Assembly (NCBI RefSeq): GCF_000454545.1
Contig: NZ_CM002139.1
Location: forward strand, 3,585,052 to 3,602,942
Reading direction: 5' to 3'
From: Xanthomonas cassavae CFBP 4642
GTDB lineage: Bacteria; Pseudomonadota; Gammaproteobacteria; Xanthomonadales; Xanthomonadaceae
Length of the DNA: 17,891 bases
Shown here: one piece after another, positions 7,353 to 14,503 of the stretch
Numbering within the stretch: the stretch's first letter is position 1
Layout: every line of letters starts with the position of its first letter
Program-made: the position numbers and the translations under genes
The notes under the pieces: generated by a model
What the model was told of the DNA's origin: nothing
The model's database searches: none
The model's input: only the letters and a program-made list of their open reading frames with translations

Positions 7353-8423
7353 CTAGTCCAGCGCCACCACCTGGTCGCGCCCACCGCGCTTGGCGGCATA
7401 CAACGCCTGGTCGGCACGCTTGATCACCGCCTCCACGCTTTCGTGCGGATACAGCATGGCCACGCCGATGCTTACCGTCACCGGCAAGGCAATCGTCATG
7501 GTCGCCACGCTTTGCCGCAGGTATTCGCACTGCACCCGCGCCTGCTGCAGGTCCACATTGGGCAGCAGCAACACGAACTCTTCGCCGCCGTACCGCGCAA
7601 TGGTGCCGCTACCGGCCACATGCGCGCGCAGCAGCGTGGACAGCTCGCGCAGCACGGCATCGCCCTGGTCGTGCCCATGCACGTCGTTGACCACCTTGAA
7701 GTGATCCACGTCCAGCAACGCCACCGACAGCGGCTGGTTGGCCACCCGCGTCTGCTGGGTGGCGGCCGCCAGTGCGGCGGCGAAGGCACGTCGATTGGGC
7801 AGGCCGGTCAGTGGATCGGTGCGGGTCTGCTCGACCAGATCGGCGTTGACCGCTTCCATTGCCGCGTAATACTGCGCCATCTGCTGCTCGTACCATTCGC
7901 GCTCGCGCAACTGCTGGCGCAGCTGCTTGCCGGCCAGGCGCAGTTCCAGCAAATGCGAGGCCTGCCGGGACAAGGCCTGCAAGGCAGCGCGCTGGTCATC
8001 GCGCAGGTGCGCCGGCGCCTGGTCGAACACGCACAGCGAGCCCAGCGGCATGCCTTCGCTGGTGACCAGCGGCGCGCCGGCATAGAAACGCACCGCGCCC
8101 TCGCCGGTGACCATCGGGTTATCGAAGAAGCGCGGGTCCAGCAAGGTATCGTCGACGGTCATCACTTCGTCCGGGCGCAGGATGGCGTGCGCGCAGAACG
8201 AGATGTCGCGCGGCGCCTCGCTGCGCGGCACGCCATGGGCAGCCTTGAACCACTGCCGGTGCTCGTCCACCAGCACCACCGCCGCCATCTGCGTCTCGCA
8301 GACGGTGGAGGCCACCAGGGTCAGGTCGTCGAAGGCGCGCTCGGGCGGCGAATCCAGCAGGTCGTACTGTCGCAGGGCGATCAGCCGTTCGGCTTCGTTT
8401 CCCGGCAATTGCGGTTTGATCAC
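7353..8423 (-). CDS. GAF-domain diguanylate cyclase
   Basis: A soluble 356-residue protein. It has an N-terminal GAF sensor domain (about 20-165, entered by the NEAERLIALRQYDLLDSPPE-type lead common to this subfamily), a short helical linker (about 166-200), and a GGDEF domain (about 201-356). The active-site loop is G279-G-E-E-F283 and the metal-binding aspartates sit in LLD238-V-D240-HFK, so cyclase activity (2 GTP to cyclic-di-GMP) is expected. The usual inhibitory RxxD site five residues before GGEEF is replaced by A270-G-S-G273, so classic I-site product inhibition should be missing. The start is GTG at 8423, supported by AGGGGG 8 nt upstream and by the family N-terminus. The GAF ligand is unknown. 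It lies 306 bp downstream of rluF, separated by repeats, so it probably has its own promoter. Confidence 0.92.
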   Translation of the reverse strand: MIKPQLPGNEAERLIALRQYDLLDSPPERAFDDLTLVASTVCETQMAAVVLVDEHRQWFKAAHGVPRSEAPRDISFCAHAILRPDEVMTVDDTLLDPRFFDNPMVTGEGAVRFYAGAPLVTSEGMPLGSLCVFDQAPAHLRDDQRAALQALSRQASHLLELRLAGKQLRQQLREREWYEQQMAQYYAAMEAVNADLVEQTRTDPLTGLPNRRAFAAALAAATQQTRVANQPLSVALLDVDHFKVVNDVHGHDQGDAVLRELSTLLRAHVAGSGTIARYGGEEFVLLLPNVDLQQARVQCEYLRQSVATMTIALPVTVSIGVAMLYPHESVEAVIKRADQALYAAKRGGRDQVVALD

Positions 8424-8543
8424 GCAGTCAGCCCCCTGCTGAGTGGTTATCGTCGCAAGTATGCCGGAGCCGCATTGGCCAGGCCATGCATGCGCGACTT
8501 CGCAGGTGTTCGCACAGCGTGCGGTTCATCCGGCCAGCCGACT

Positions 8544-8602
8544 TGACCGGCTGACAACACGTCGGCTGACAACATGCCGGCTGACAACACGCCGCTGACA
8601 AC
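8544..8602. repeat. short tandem repeat, about 15-bp period, four units
   Basis: The core GGCTGACAAC occurs at 8549-8558, 8564-8573 and 8579-8588, and a fourth unit lacking one G ends at 8602. Spacing is 15, 15 and 14 bp. The array abuts dispersed repeat copy 3 and lies 120-180 bp upstream of the diguanylate cyclase start. Confidence 0.85.
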
Positions 8603-8712
8603 ACGATTGTGCAGCCGCCAGGCGGGCGCGGCCGATGCGCGGTGCGGCATGTACCGCTCGTCCACTCCGGTTCTGCGCGCGTCGTCCACACCCGGCTGAC
8701 GACTGCTCGCTC
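8600..8712 (-). repeat. dispersed intergenic repeat, copy 3
   Basis: On the minus strand it reads GCGAGCAGTCGTCAG, then AGAACCGGAGTGGACGAG, CGGTACATG, and GCCTGGCGGCTGCACAA, collinear with copies 1, 2 and 4. It starts about 18 nt after the rluF stop codon, in the same orientation as that gene. Confidence 0.7.
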
Positions 8713-8729
8713 CGTTCTCTTGGCCGCTG

Positions 8730-9452
8730 TTACCAGTCGGTGCGCTGCGGCAGCAAACCACGCAGCTCCGCATCGCTGAGATTGCGCCACTGCCCTGGTT
8801 TGAGCGCGGCCAGCTTGATGTTGTCGATCCGCACCCGGCGCAGCTGCGTCACCCGGTAGCCGAACTCGGCGGCCATCAGGCGGATCTGCCGGTTCAAGCC
8901 CTGCTCTAGCACGATGCGGAACCCGAACTTGGCGATCCGCGCAGTGCGGCACGGCAACGTGGTCTCGTTGTGGATGCGTACGCCGCGCGCCATGCCGCGC
9001 AGGAACTCGTCGGTGACCGGCTTGTTGACCGCCACCAGGTATTCCTTTTGATAGCGGTTCTCTGCGCGCAGGATCTCGTTGACGATGTTGCCGTTGCTGG
9101 TCATCAGGATCAGCCCTTCGGAATCCTTGTCCAGCCGGCCGATCGGAAAAATGCGCTGCTCGTGGCCGACGAATTCCACGATATTGCCCTTGACCGAACT
9201 CTCGGTGGTGCAGGTGATGCCCACCGGCTTGTTGAGCGCGATGTAGACATGCTTGCGGCCGCCGGGCTTCTTGGCCTCGCGTGCGCGCAGCGGCTGGCCG
9301 TCCACCAGCACGGTGTCGTCGTCGCCCACCACCGCACCGGTGCCGGCCAGCATGCCATTGACGGTGACGCGGCGTTCGCCGATCAGGCGGTCGGCCTCGC
9401 GGCGCGAGCAAAAGCCGGTATCGGCGATATGTTTGTTGAGTCGGTTGGTCAT
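8730..9452 (-). CDS. rluF: 23S rRNA pseudouridine synthase, RluF-like
   Basis: A 240-residue RsuA/RluB/E/F-family enzyme that converts a uridine of 23S rRNA to pseudouridine (U2604 for E. coli RluF). The S4 RNA-binding domain covers about residues 3-60 (LNKHIADTGFCSRREADRLI), followed by the catalytic domain: ALNKPVGITCTTE (about 72-84), the catalytic-Asp motif GRLD108KDSEGL (105-114), and LEQGLNRQIRLM. The segment NEILRAENRYQKEYLV matches RluF more closely than RluB or RluE as I recall them. It lacks the basic C-terminal tail of E. coli RluF. The start at 9452 gives the expected N-terminus (MTNRLNKHI), though the upstream Shine-Dalgarno is poor. A 172-bp gap separates it from the cyclic-di-GMP gene upstream on the same strand. 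Confidence 0.88.
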   Translation of the reverse strand: MTNRLNKHIADTGFCSRREADRLIGERRVTVNGMLAGTGAVVGDDDTVLVDGQPLRAREAKKPGGRKHVYIALNKPVGITCTTESSVKGNIVEFVGHEQRIFPIGRLDKDSEGLILMTSNGNIVNEILRAENRYQKEYLVAVNKPVTDEFLRGMARGVRIHNETTLPCRTARIAKFGFRIVLEQGLNRQIRLMAAEFGYRVTQLRRVRIDNIKLAALKPGQWRNLSDAELRGLLPQRTDW

Positions 9453-9624
9453 TTGCCAATTATCGGCGATTTCGGCGGCCGTGCGCCGTCGCCTGCAGGC
9501 GGTAGCGCATCACCTGCGTGCTTGGCGGCTTGCGCGACAGTGGCGTATCCCCCAACCAACGCGTGCCCACACGCCGCCAGGATCTCTGGGCCGGATGGCC
9601 CGCTGGCGACTGCAATGACCCGCC

Positions 9625-12027
9625 CTAGCCGCTTACCATCAGCCGCGATTGCGGCGCGATCAGGTCGTCCAGCGGACACGGGCGATGCAGGCTGAACCCC
9701 TGCACCTGGCCCACCCCCGCTTCGCGCAGGCCGGGAATGTCGGACTCCGACTCCACGCCTTCTGCCACCACTTCGATCCCCAACGCCAGGCCGACCTGGG
9801 CGATCGAGTGTACCGTCGCGCGATCCACCGCATCGTGCGCGTAGTTGCGCACGAAGCCGCAATCGATCTTCAACACATCCACGGTGAACTGCTTGAGGTA
9901 GCCGAACGAGGCCAGGCCGCTGCCGAAGTCGTCCAGCGCCACATGGCAGCCGCGCGCACGCACGCTCTGCACGAAGCGCTGCGCATGTTCCAGGTCGCCG
10001 ATCACCGCAGTCTCGGTGATTTCCATGCACAACTTCGGCACCAGCGCGGGATAGCGCTCGAACAAGGCGCAGACGAAATCGAGAAAATCCGGTTGCGCGA
10101 TCGATTGCGCGGACAGGTTGACGTGGCACAGGTCCAGCGTGGCCACATGCATCGGGCTGGCGCCCAGCTGCGCGCACAGGGTTTCCAGCACGTAGGCATC
10201 GACCATGCGCCCCAGCCCGTAGCGCTCCACCGCCGGCAGGAATTCGCCAGGACTCAGCACCCGCCCGTCGCGCGCGCGCATGCGCACCAGCACTTCGTAT
10301 TGCAGCCGCCCGGGGTCGCTCAGCACCTGGATCTTCTGCGCATACAACAGCAGGCGTTCTTCGGCGATGGCCTGTTGCACGGCGCTGATCCAGCCACCGT
10401 CGTGACGCCGCCGCGCCAGTGCCAGATCGTTTTCGCCGAAGCAGCGAATGCGGTTGCGGCCTTCTTCCTTGGCCGCGAAACAGGCCAGGTCGGCCGCGGT
10501 CATCAGGGCATTGACGTCGCTGGCGCCCTGGCGGATCTCCACCACCCCGAAGCTGCAACTCGGCGTCAGCGGCCGGCCGTCCTGGTGGCTCCACGGCTGC
10601 CCGAGCACGCCGTGCATGCGCTCCAGCAGCGCTTGCGCCTGCGCCAGGTCGGTATTGGCCAGCAGGATCGCGAACTCGTCGCCGCCCAGCCGCCCCAGCC
10701 AGTCGCCGGGACGCAGCTGCATGGTGATGACATCGGCGAAATGGCACAGGAACTTGTCGCCGACCGCGTGCCCGAAGGTGTCGTTGACCAGCTTGAAATG
10801 GTCCAGGTCCACGAAGCACAGCGCATGGCGCAGCTGCGGCGACTGCGGCGGCTCGATCAGCCGCAGCAGGCGGCGCTCGATCTCGCGGCGGTTGATCAGG
10901 CCGGTCAAGGCATCGTGGCGCGCGTGGAAGGCGACCTCGTCGGCCAGTTCATGCGCGTGCGAGACGTCCTCGATCACTGCCAGCACCAGCGTGGGCTCTT
11001 CCGGGCCAGGTTCCACCAGCGAGGCGCTCCAGCGGCCCCACATCACCCCGCCATCGGCCCGCAGGAAGCGCAGCTCGCCCGATTGCATCAGGCGCGGCCA
11101 GTCGATCATGCCGCGGCCGTCCAGCACGATGTCGTCCGGATGCATCACGTGCGCCAGCGTGCAGCCCTGCAGTTCGTCCGGGCGGTAGCGCAGGATATTG
11201 GCCATCGACGCGTTGGCGTCCAGCACGTGACCACGCAGGTCGAACTTGACCATGCCCAGCGCGGCCTGCTGGAACGCGGTACGAAAACGCCCTTCGTGCG
11301 ACAGCAGGTAATCGCGGATACGGCGCATCGCCAGCACGCAGGTGGTCAGCATCAGCAGCAAGGTGGCCAGGCTGCAGACCACCATCACGTCGTGCAGCAG
11401 GCGCGCGCAGCGGGTCAGCAACACCAGGAATTCGGCCGCATCGCTGCGCATGCGCGCGTCCAGCAGATGCAGCTCGTCGCGCAGCGCCTGCAAGGTGCGC
11501 AGGTCCGGCTTGCCGGTGGCCTGTGCCGAGGCGGCACGATCGGCCAGCGCACTCAATTGCAGGATGTCGGCGTCGGTGCGCTTCCACAGCGCAATCGCCT
11601 CGCCCAGGTACGGTACGCCCTGGCCATAGCGGTACAGCCGCACCATTTGCGGCATGTCCTCAGGGGCATTGCGGCCAGCGGCCAGACCGGCGTGCACCGC
11701 GTCCCAATCGATCACCGGCTGCTCGACCGCAATGCGCGCCGAGCGATCTCCCAGCGGCACGTCCAGCGCGCGGCAGGCTGCCTGCAGGTCGGCCGGATCG
11801 CCGCTGCCCAGGTACCGTTCCAGCCAGTACACCGATTCCTGCTGGGCCTTGGACCACTGGCTTTCGCCGACGATCCAGGCGGTTGCGCCGGACTGGGTTT
11901 CGATCACCAGCGCCGAGCCCACCGCCATGACCACCGCCATGCCGATCAGCAGCGCCAGGGGCAATGTCAGCCAGCCGCGGACCAGGTGCAGGGTCTGCCC
12001 ACCACTCTTGCGTGCTGACTGTGCCAT
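9625..12027 (-). CDS. membrane-anchored PAS-GGDEF-EAL bifunctional cyclic-di-GMP protein
   Basis: An 800-residue protein. Two membrane helices (about 20-42 and 212-233) enclose a periplasmic sensor region of about 170 residues with no domain I recognise. Then come a PAS domain (about 246-355), GGDEF domain (about 370-525) and EAL domain (about 545-795). The cyclase site G448-G-D-E-F452 is intact and is preceded at the right spacing by an inhibitory site R439-P-G-D442. The EAL domain keeps the catalytic set: E578-V-L (the EAL position), N637 in VNLS, E669 in EITET, D699-D700 in DDFGSG, K720 in KID, E756 in AEGVE and Q776 in QG. Both activities are therefore plausible; which dominates in vivo is unknown. 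AAGGA lies 9 nt before the ATG at 12027 and 3 nt before the in-frame ATG at 12033, so 12027 is preferred. A perfect palindrome sits just upstream (12058-12082). Confidence 0.92.
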   Translation of the reverse strand: MAQSARKSGGQTLHLVRGWLTLPLALLIGMAVVMAVGSALVIETQSGATAWIVGESQWSKAQQESVYWLERYLGSGDPADLQAACRALDVPLGDRSARIAVEQPVIDWDAVHAGLAAGRNAPEDMPQMVRLYRYGQGVPYLGEAIALWKRTDADILQLSALADRAASAQATGKPDLRTLQALRDELHLLDARMRSDAAEFLVLLTRCARLLHDVMVVCSLATLLLMLTTCVLAMRRIRDYLLSHEGRFRTAFQQAALGMVKFDLRGHVLDANASMANILRYRPDELQGCTLAHVMHPDDIVLDGRGMIDWPRLMQSGELRFLRADGGVMWGRWSASLVEPGPEEPTLVLAVIEDVSHAHELADEVAFHARHDALTGLINRREIERRLLRLIEPPQSPQLRHALCFVDLDHFKLVNDTFGHAVGDKFLCHFADVITMQLRPGDWLGRLGGDEFAILLANTDLAQAQALLERMHGVLGQPWSHQDGRPLTPSCSFGVVEIRQGASDVNALMTAADLACFAAKEEGRNRIRCFGENDLALARRRHDGGWISAVQQAIAEERLLLYAQKIQVLSDPGRLQYEVLVRMRARDGRVLSPGEFLPAVERYGLGRMVDAYVLETLCAQLGASPMHVATLDLCHVNLSAQSIAQPDFLDFVCALFERYPALVPKLCMEITETAVIGDLEHAQRFVQSVRARGCHVALDDFGSGLASFGYLKQFTVDVLKIDCGFVRNYAHDAVDRATVHSIAQVGLALGIEVVAEGVESESDIPGLREAGVGQVQGFSLHRPCPLDDLIAPQSRLMVSG

Positions 12028-12057
12028 TGCCATCCGTCCTTCACCGCCCCGGTGCGA

Positions 12058-12082
12058 TTCAGGCGCCCAGTGGGCGCCTGAA
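12058..12082. promoter_or_regulatory. perfect 11-bp-arm palindrome in the leader of the GGDEF-EAL gene
   Basis: TTCAGGCGCCC (12058-12068), loop AGT, GGGCGCCTGAA (12072-12082). It ends 30 nt upstream of the chosen start codon of the minus-strand GGDEF-EAL gene. It could be an mRNA leader hairpin, an operator for a dimeric regulator, or a terminator for read-through from upstream. There is no U-tract. Confidence 0.6.
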
Positions 12083-12205
12083 GGCAGTAGCGGCCGCAAC
12101 GGCGCACTCTGTATGGCCGGGCTCGCTTATCGGGACACGGGGACAGCTTGCGGAGCCGGTCGATCCCGGGCCTGCGCGACCGCCTCGGAACAGGGACGGC
12201 GCGCC

Positions 12206-12242
12206 GGCGATGCTATGTCTCTGAGAACATAGCGATTCCGGC
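12206..12242. repeat. imperfect hairpin
   Basis: GCTATGT (12212-12218) pairs perfectly with ACATAGC (12227-12233) around an 8-nt loop, and outer CCGG/CCGG plus partial pairing extends it to 12206-12242. No T-tract follows on either strand. Function unknown. Confidence 0.45.
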
Positions 12243-12269
12243 CATGCGATGCGGACCCAGCCTGCGATA

Positions 12270-12285
12270 CCACCACCGGTGGTGG
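12270..12285. repeat. 16-bp perfect palindrome
   Basis: CCACCACCGGTGGTGG is self-complementary without a spacer. It could be a dimer-binding site or chance in GC-rich DNA. Confidence 0.5.
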
Positions 12286-12307
12286 CCTGGAGCGGCCAAT
12301 ACCACCG

Positions 12308-12415
12308 CGCAGGCAGCCGTCAGGGGGTGTGGCGGGTGCACTCAGAACCGGAGGGCACGCGCGGTGCATGCCGAGTGCGGGCACCGGCAGCGCGCGCCCG
12401 GTGGCGGCGCAGTCG
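12308..12415 (+). repeat. dispersed intergenic repeat, copy 4
   Basis: Collinear landmarks: GCAGGCAGCCGTCAGGGGG, CAGAACCGGAGGGCACG, CGGTGCATGCCGA, and CCGGTGGCGGCGCAGTC. It is the most diverged copy. It points toward deaD, and its right edge is about 16 bp from the deaD stop codon, so it is tail-to-tail with that gene. Confidence 0.6.
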
Positions 12416-12430
12416 GCGCGCGACCCGCGC

Positions 12431-14332
12431 TTACTCGCCGCGCGGCTTGGGCGGGCCCTTGCGGTGCGGCGCGCCGGCGCGGTCCATCGGACGCCCCGGG
12501 CCATTCGGACGGCCGGACGGCTTGCCACCGCGCGGGAAGCGCGGCTTGGACGGCGCGGCGGCCGCCTCGCCGTCTTCCAGCTTGCGCATGTTGAGCTGCT
12601 GGCCGGACACCCAGACCTTCTTCAGGTGCTGCAGCAATTCGCGCGGCATGTCGGCCGGCAGGTCCAGGATCGAGTAATCGTCCTGGATGTCGATGCGGCC
12701 GATGTAACGGCTTTCCAGACCGGCCTCGTTGGCGATCGCGCCGACGATGTTGGCCGGCTTCACGCCGTGGCTGTGGCCCACTTCGATGCGATAGCTCTCC
12801 ATGCCGAACTCCGGTTCGCCACGCGGGGCCGGCTCACGGCGCGGACGCTCGTTGCCGGCATCCTCGCCACGCGGCGGGCGCGGTGCGCGGTCGCCGTCGG
12901 CACGCGGGCCACGCTCGAACTTGGGCTCGAAGCGCGGACGATCGCCGCGGTCGGCACGCTCATGACGCTCGCGCGGTGCAGTGTCCTCGCGCGCACCACG
13001 CACCGGCGGGGTCAGCAGGAACGGCGCATCGCCCTGCAGCAGCTTGGCCATGGCGGCGGCGATATCGATTGCCGGCACGTTGTTTTCGGCCTCATAGCGC
13101 TGCAGCAGATCGCGATACATCTCGATCTGGCCGCCAGTCAGGGTCTCGGTGATGCGGGTCATGAAGCGCGCCACGCGGGTGTCATTGACCGCATCCACGC
13201 TCGGCAGCTGCATTTCTTCGATCGGCTGGCGGGTGGCGCGCTCGATCGAACGCAGCATGCCCTTCTCGCGCGGGGTGACGAACAGGATCGCCTCGCCACT
13301 GCGGCCGGCACGGCCGGTACGGCCGATGCGGTGCACATAGCTTTCGGTATCGTACGGAATGTCGTAGTTCAGCACGTGGCTGATGCGCTCCACGTCCAGG
13401 CCGCGCGCGGCCACGTCGGTGGCGACCAGGATGTCCAGCTTGCCGTCCTTGAGCTGGGCAATGGTCTTCTCACGTGCTGCCTGCTGCATGTCGCCGTTGA
13501 TGGCGGCGGCAGCCATGCCGCGCGCCTGCAGCTTCTGCGCCAGCTCTTCGGTGGCGGCCTTGGTGCGCGCGAAGATGATCATGCCGTCGAACGGCTCCAC
13601 TTCCAGGATGCGGGTCAGCGCGTCCAGCTTGTGCAGCCCGCTCACCCACCAGTAACGCTGGCGGATATTGGCCGAAGTGGTGGTCTTGGCCGCGATGGTG
13701 ACTTCGGCCGGGTCTTTCAGATAGGTCTGCGCGATCCGGCGGATGGCCGGCGGCATGGTGGCCGAGAACAGCGCCACCTGGCGCTGCTCGGGCAGCTTCT
13801 TCAGCACGGCCTCGACGTCGTCGATGAAGCCCATGCGCAGCATTTCGTCGGCTTCGTCCAGCACCAGCGTCTTCAGCTGCGACAGGTCCAGGGTGCCGCG
13901 GTCCAGGTGATCGATCACCCGGCCCGGGGTGCCCACCACCACATGCACGCCGCGCTTGAGCGCACTGAGCTGCTGGGCGTAGGGCTGGCCGCCGTAGACC
14001 GGCAGCACACGGAAGCCGGGAATGGCTTCGGCATACTTCTGGAACGCCTCGGCGACCTGGATGGCCAGCTCGCGGGTCGGAGCCAGCACCAGCGCCTGCG
14101 GCTTGACCTGGTGCAGGTCGGCATTGGACAGCACCGGCAGCGCGAACGCGGCGGTCTTGCCGGTACCGGTCTGGGCCTGGCCGAGCACGTCGCGGCCGGC
14201 CAGCAGCGCCGGGATGGTGGCGGCCTGGATCGGCGAAGGGGTCTCGTAGCCGACGGCGGCAACGGCCTTCATCACAGCGTCCGAGAGGCCGAGGTCTGCA
14301 AACAGCAGCGGCGCGGAAGATTCTTGGGTCAT
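12431..14332 (-). CDS. deaD: DEAD-box ATP-dependent RNA helicase DeaD/CsdA
   Basis: A 633-residue cytoplasmic helicase that unwinds RNA in ribosome assembly, cold adaptation and mRNA turnover. All core motifs are present: Q motif around GYETPSPIQ (28-36), motif I AQTGTGKT (53-60), Ia PTRELA (85-90), Ib TPGR (135-138), II DEAD (159-162), III SAT (190-192), and VI HRIGRTGR (334-341). After the helicase core comes a helical dimerisation-type region (about 375-445), a charged low-complexity R/D/E/P linker (about 446-508), and a DbpA-type RNA-binding domain (about 513-586, YRIEVGHSHGVKPANIVGAI), then a basic G/P/R/K tail. The order matches DeaD/CsdA rather than RhlE or SrmB. GGAG lies 8 nt before the ATG at 14332. 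It is divergent from the broken sigma-factor gene. Confidence 0.95.
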   Translation of the reverse strand: MTQESSAPLLFADLGLSDAVMKAVAAVGYETPSPIQAATIPALLAGRDVLGQAQTGTGKTAAFALPVLSNADLHQVKPQALVLAPTRELAIQVAEAFQKYAEAIPGFRVLPVYGGQPYAQQLSALKRGVHVVVGTPGRVIDHLDRGTLDLSQLKTLVLDEADEMLRMGFIDDVEAVLKKLPEQRQVALFSATMPPAIRRIAQTYLKDPAEVTIAAKTTTSANIRQRYWWVSGLHKLDALTRILEVEPFDGMIIFARTKAATEELAQKLQARGMAAAAINGDMQQAAREKTIAQLKDGKLDILVATDVAARGLDVERISHVLNYDIPYDTESYVHRIGRTGRAGRSGEAILFVTPREKGMLRSIERATRQPIEEMQLPSVDAVNDTRVARFMTRITETLTGGQIEMYRDLLQRYEAENNVPAIDIAAAMAKLLQGDAPFLLTPPVRGAREDTAPRERHERADRGDRPRFEPKFERGPRADGDRAPRPPRGEDAGNERPRREPAPRGEPEFGMESYRIEVGHSHGVKPANIVGAIANEAGLESRYIGRIDIQDDYSILDLPADMPRELLQHLKKVWVSGQQLNMRKLEDGEAAAAPSKPRFPRGGKPSGRPNGPGRPMDRAGAPHRKGPPKPRGE

Positions 14333-14434
14333 GGGTAACTCCGGGGGCGCTGCACGGAGCCGGCAGGCGCAAAGCAGCATAGTGTGCGCCTTTACCCCCC
14401 TGCTGTCGAAGGGCCGTGACAGTCCGTTCAGGTT

Positions 14435-14471
14435 GTGAGGATTCGCCCGGGCCAGCGAATCATCCCCTCAC
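14435..14471. promoter_or_regulatory. bulged hairpin in the leader of the broken sigma-factor gene
   Basis: GTGAGGATTCGC (14435-14446) pairs with GCGAAT (14455-14460) and, across a 5-nt bulge, CCTCAC (14466-14471). The 12-bp stem lies 33 nt before the sigma-factor ATG and about 100 bp upstream of the divergent deaD start. It may be a leader structure or a shared regulatory dyad. Confidence 0.4.
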
Positions 14472-14503
14472 GCCAACCTTTTCTCCTCTTCACGCCATGC
14501 CTC

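Larger units (their letters stand above)
12028..12430. other. 403-bp gene-free region between the GGDEF-EAL gene and deaD
   Basis: Both flanking genes are on the minus strand, so this holds the 3' end of deaD and the promoter/leader of the GGDEF-EAL gene. Contents from left to right: palindrome 12058-12082, imperfect hairpin 12206-12242, 16-bp palindrome 12270-12285, and dispersed repeat copy 4 at 12308-12415. No coding frame is supported. Confidence 0.6.

Noticed and set aside
8544..8602. CRISPR-like array
   Set aside because: Units are directly tandem at 14-15 bp with no spacers, and no cas genes are present.
8447..8773. Small minus-strand gene overlapping the rluF 3' end
   Set aside because: Its translation is made from the tandem repeat and dispersed repeat, with no ribosome-binding site or domain.
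9649..12018. Plus-strand open frame of nearly 790 codons antisense to the GGDEF-EAL gene
   Set aside because: Same antisense composition; the minus strand has complete GGDEF and EAL motifs.
12329..14338. Plus-strand open frame antisense to deaD
   Set aside because: It mirrors the helicase codons and has no independent domain or ribosome-binding site.
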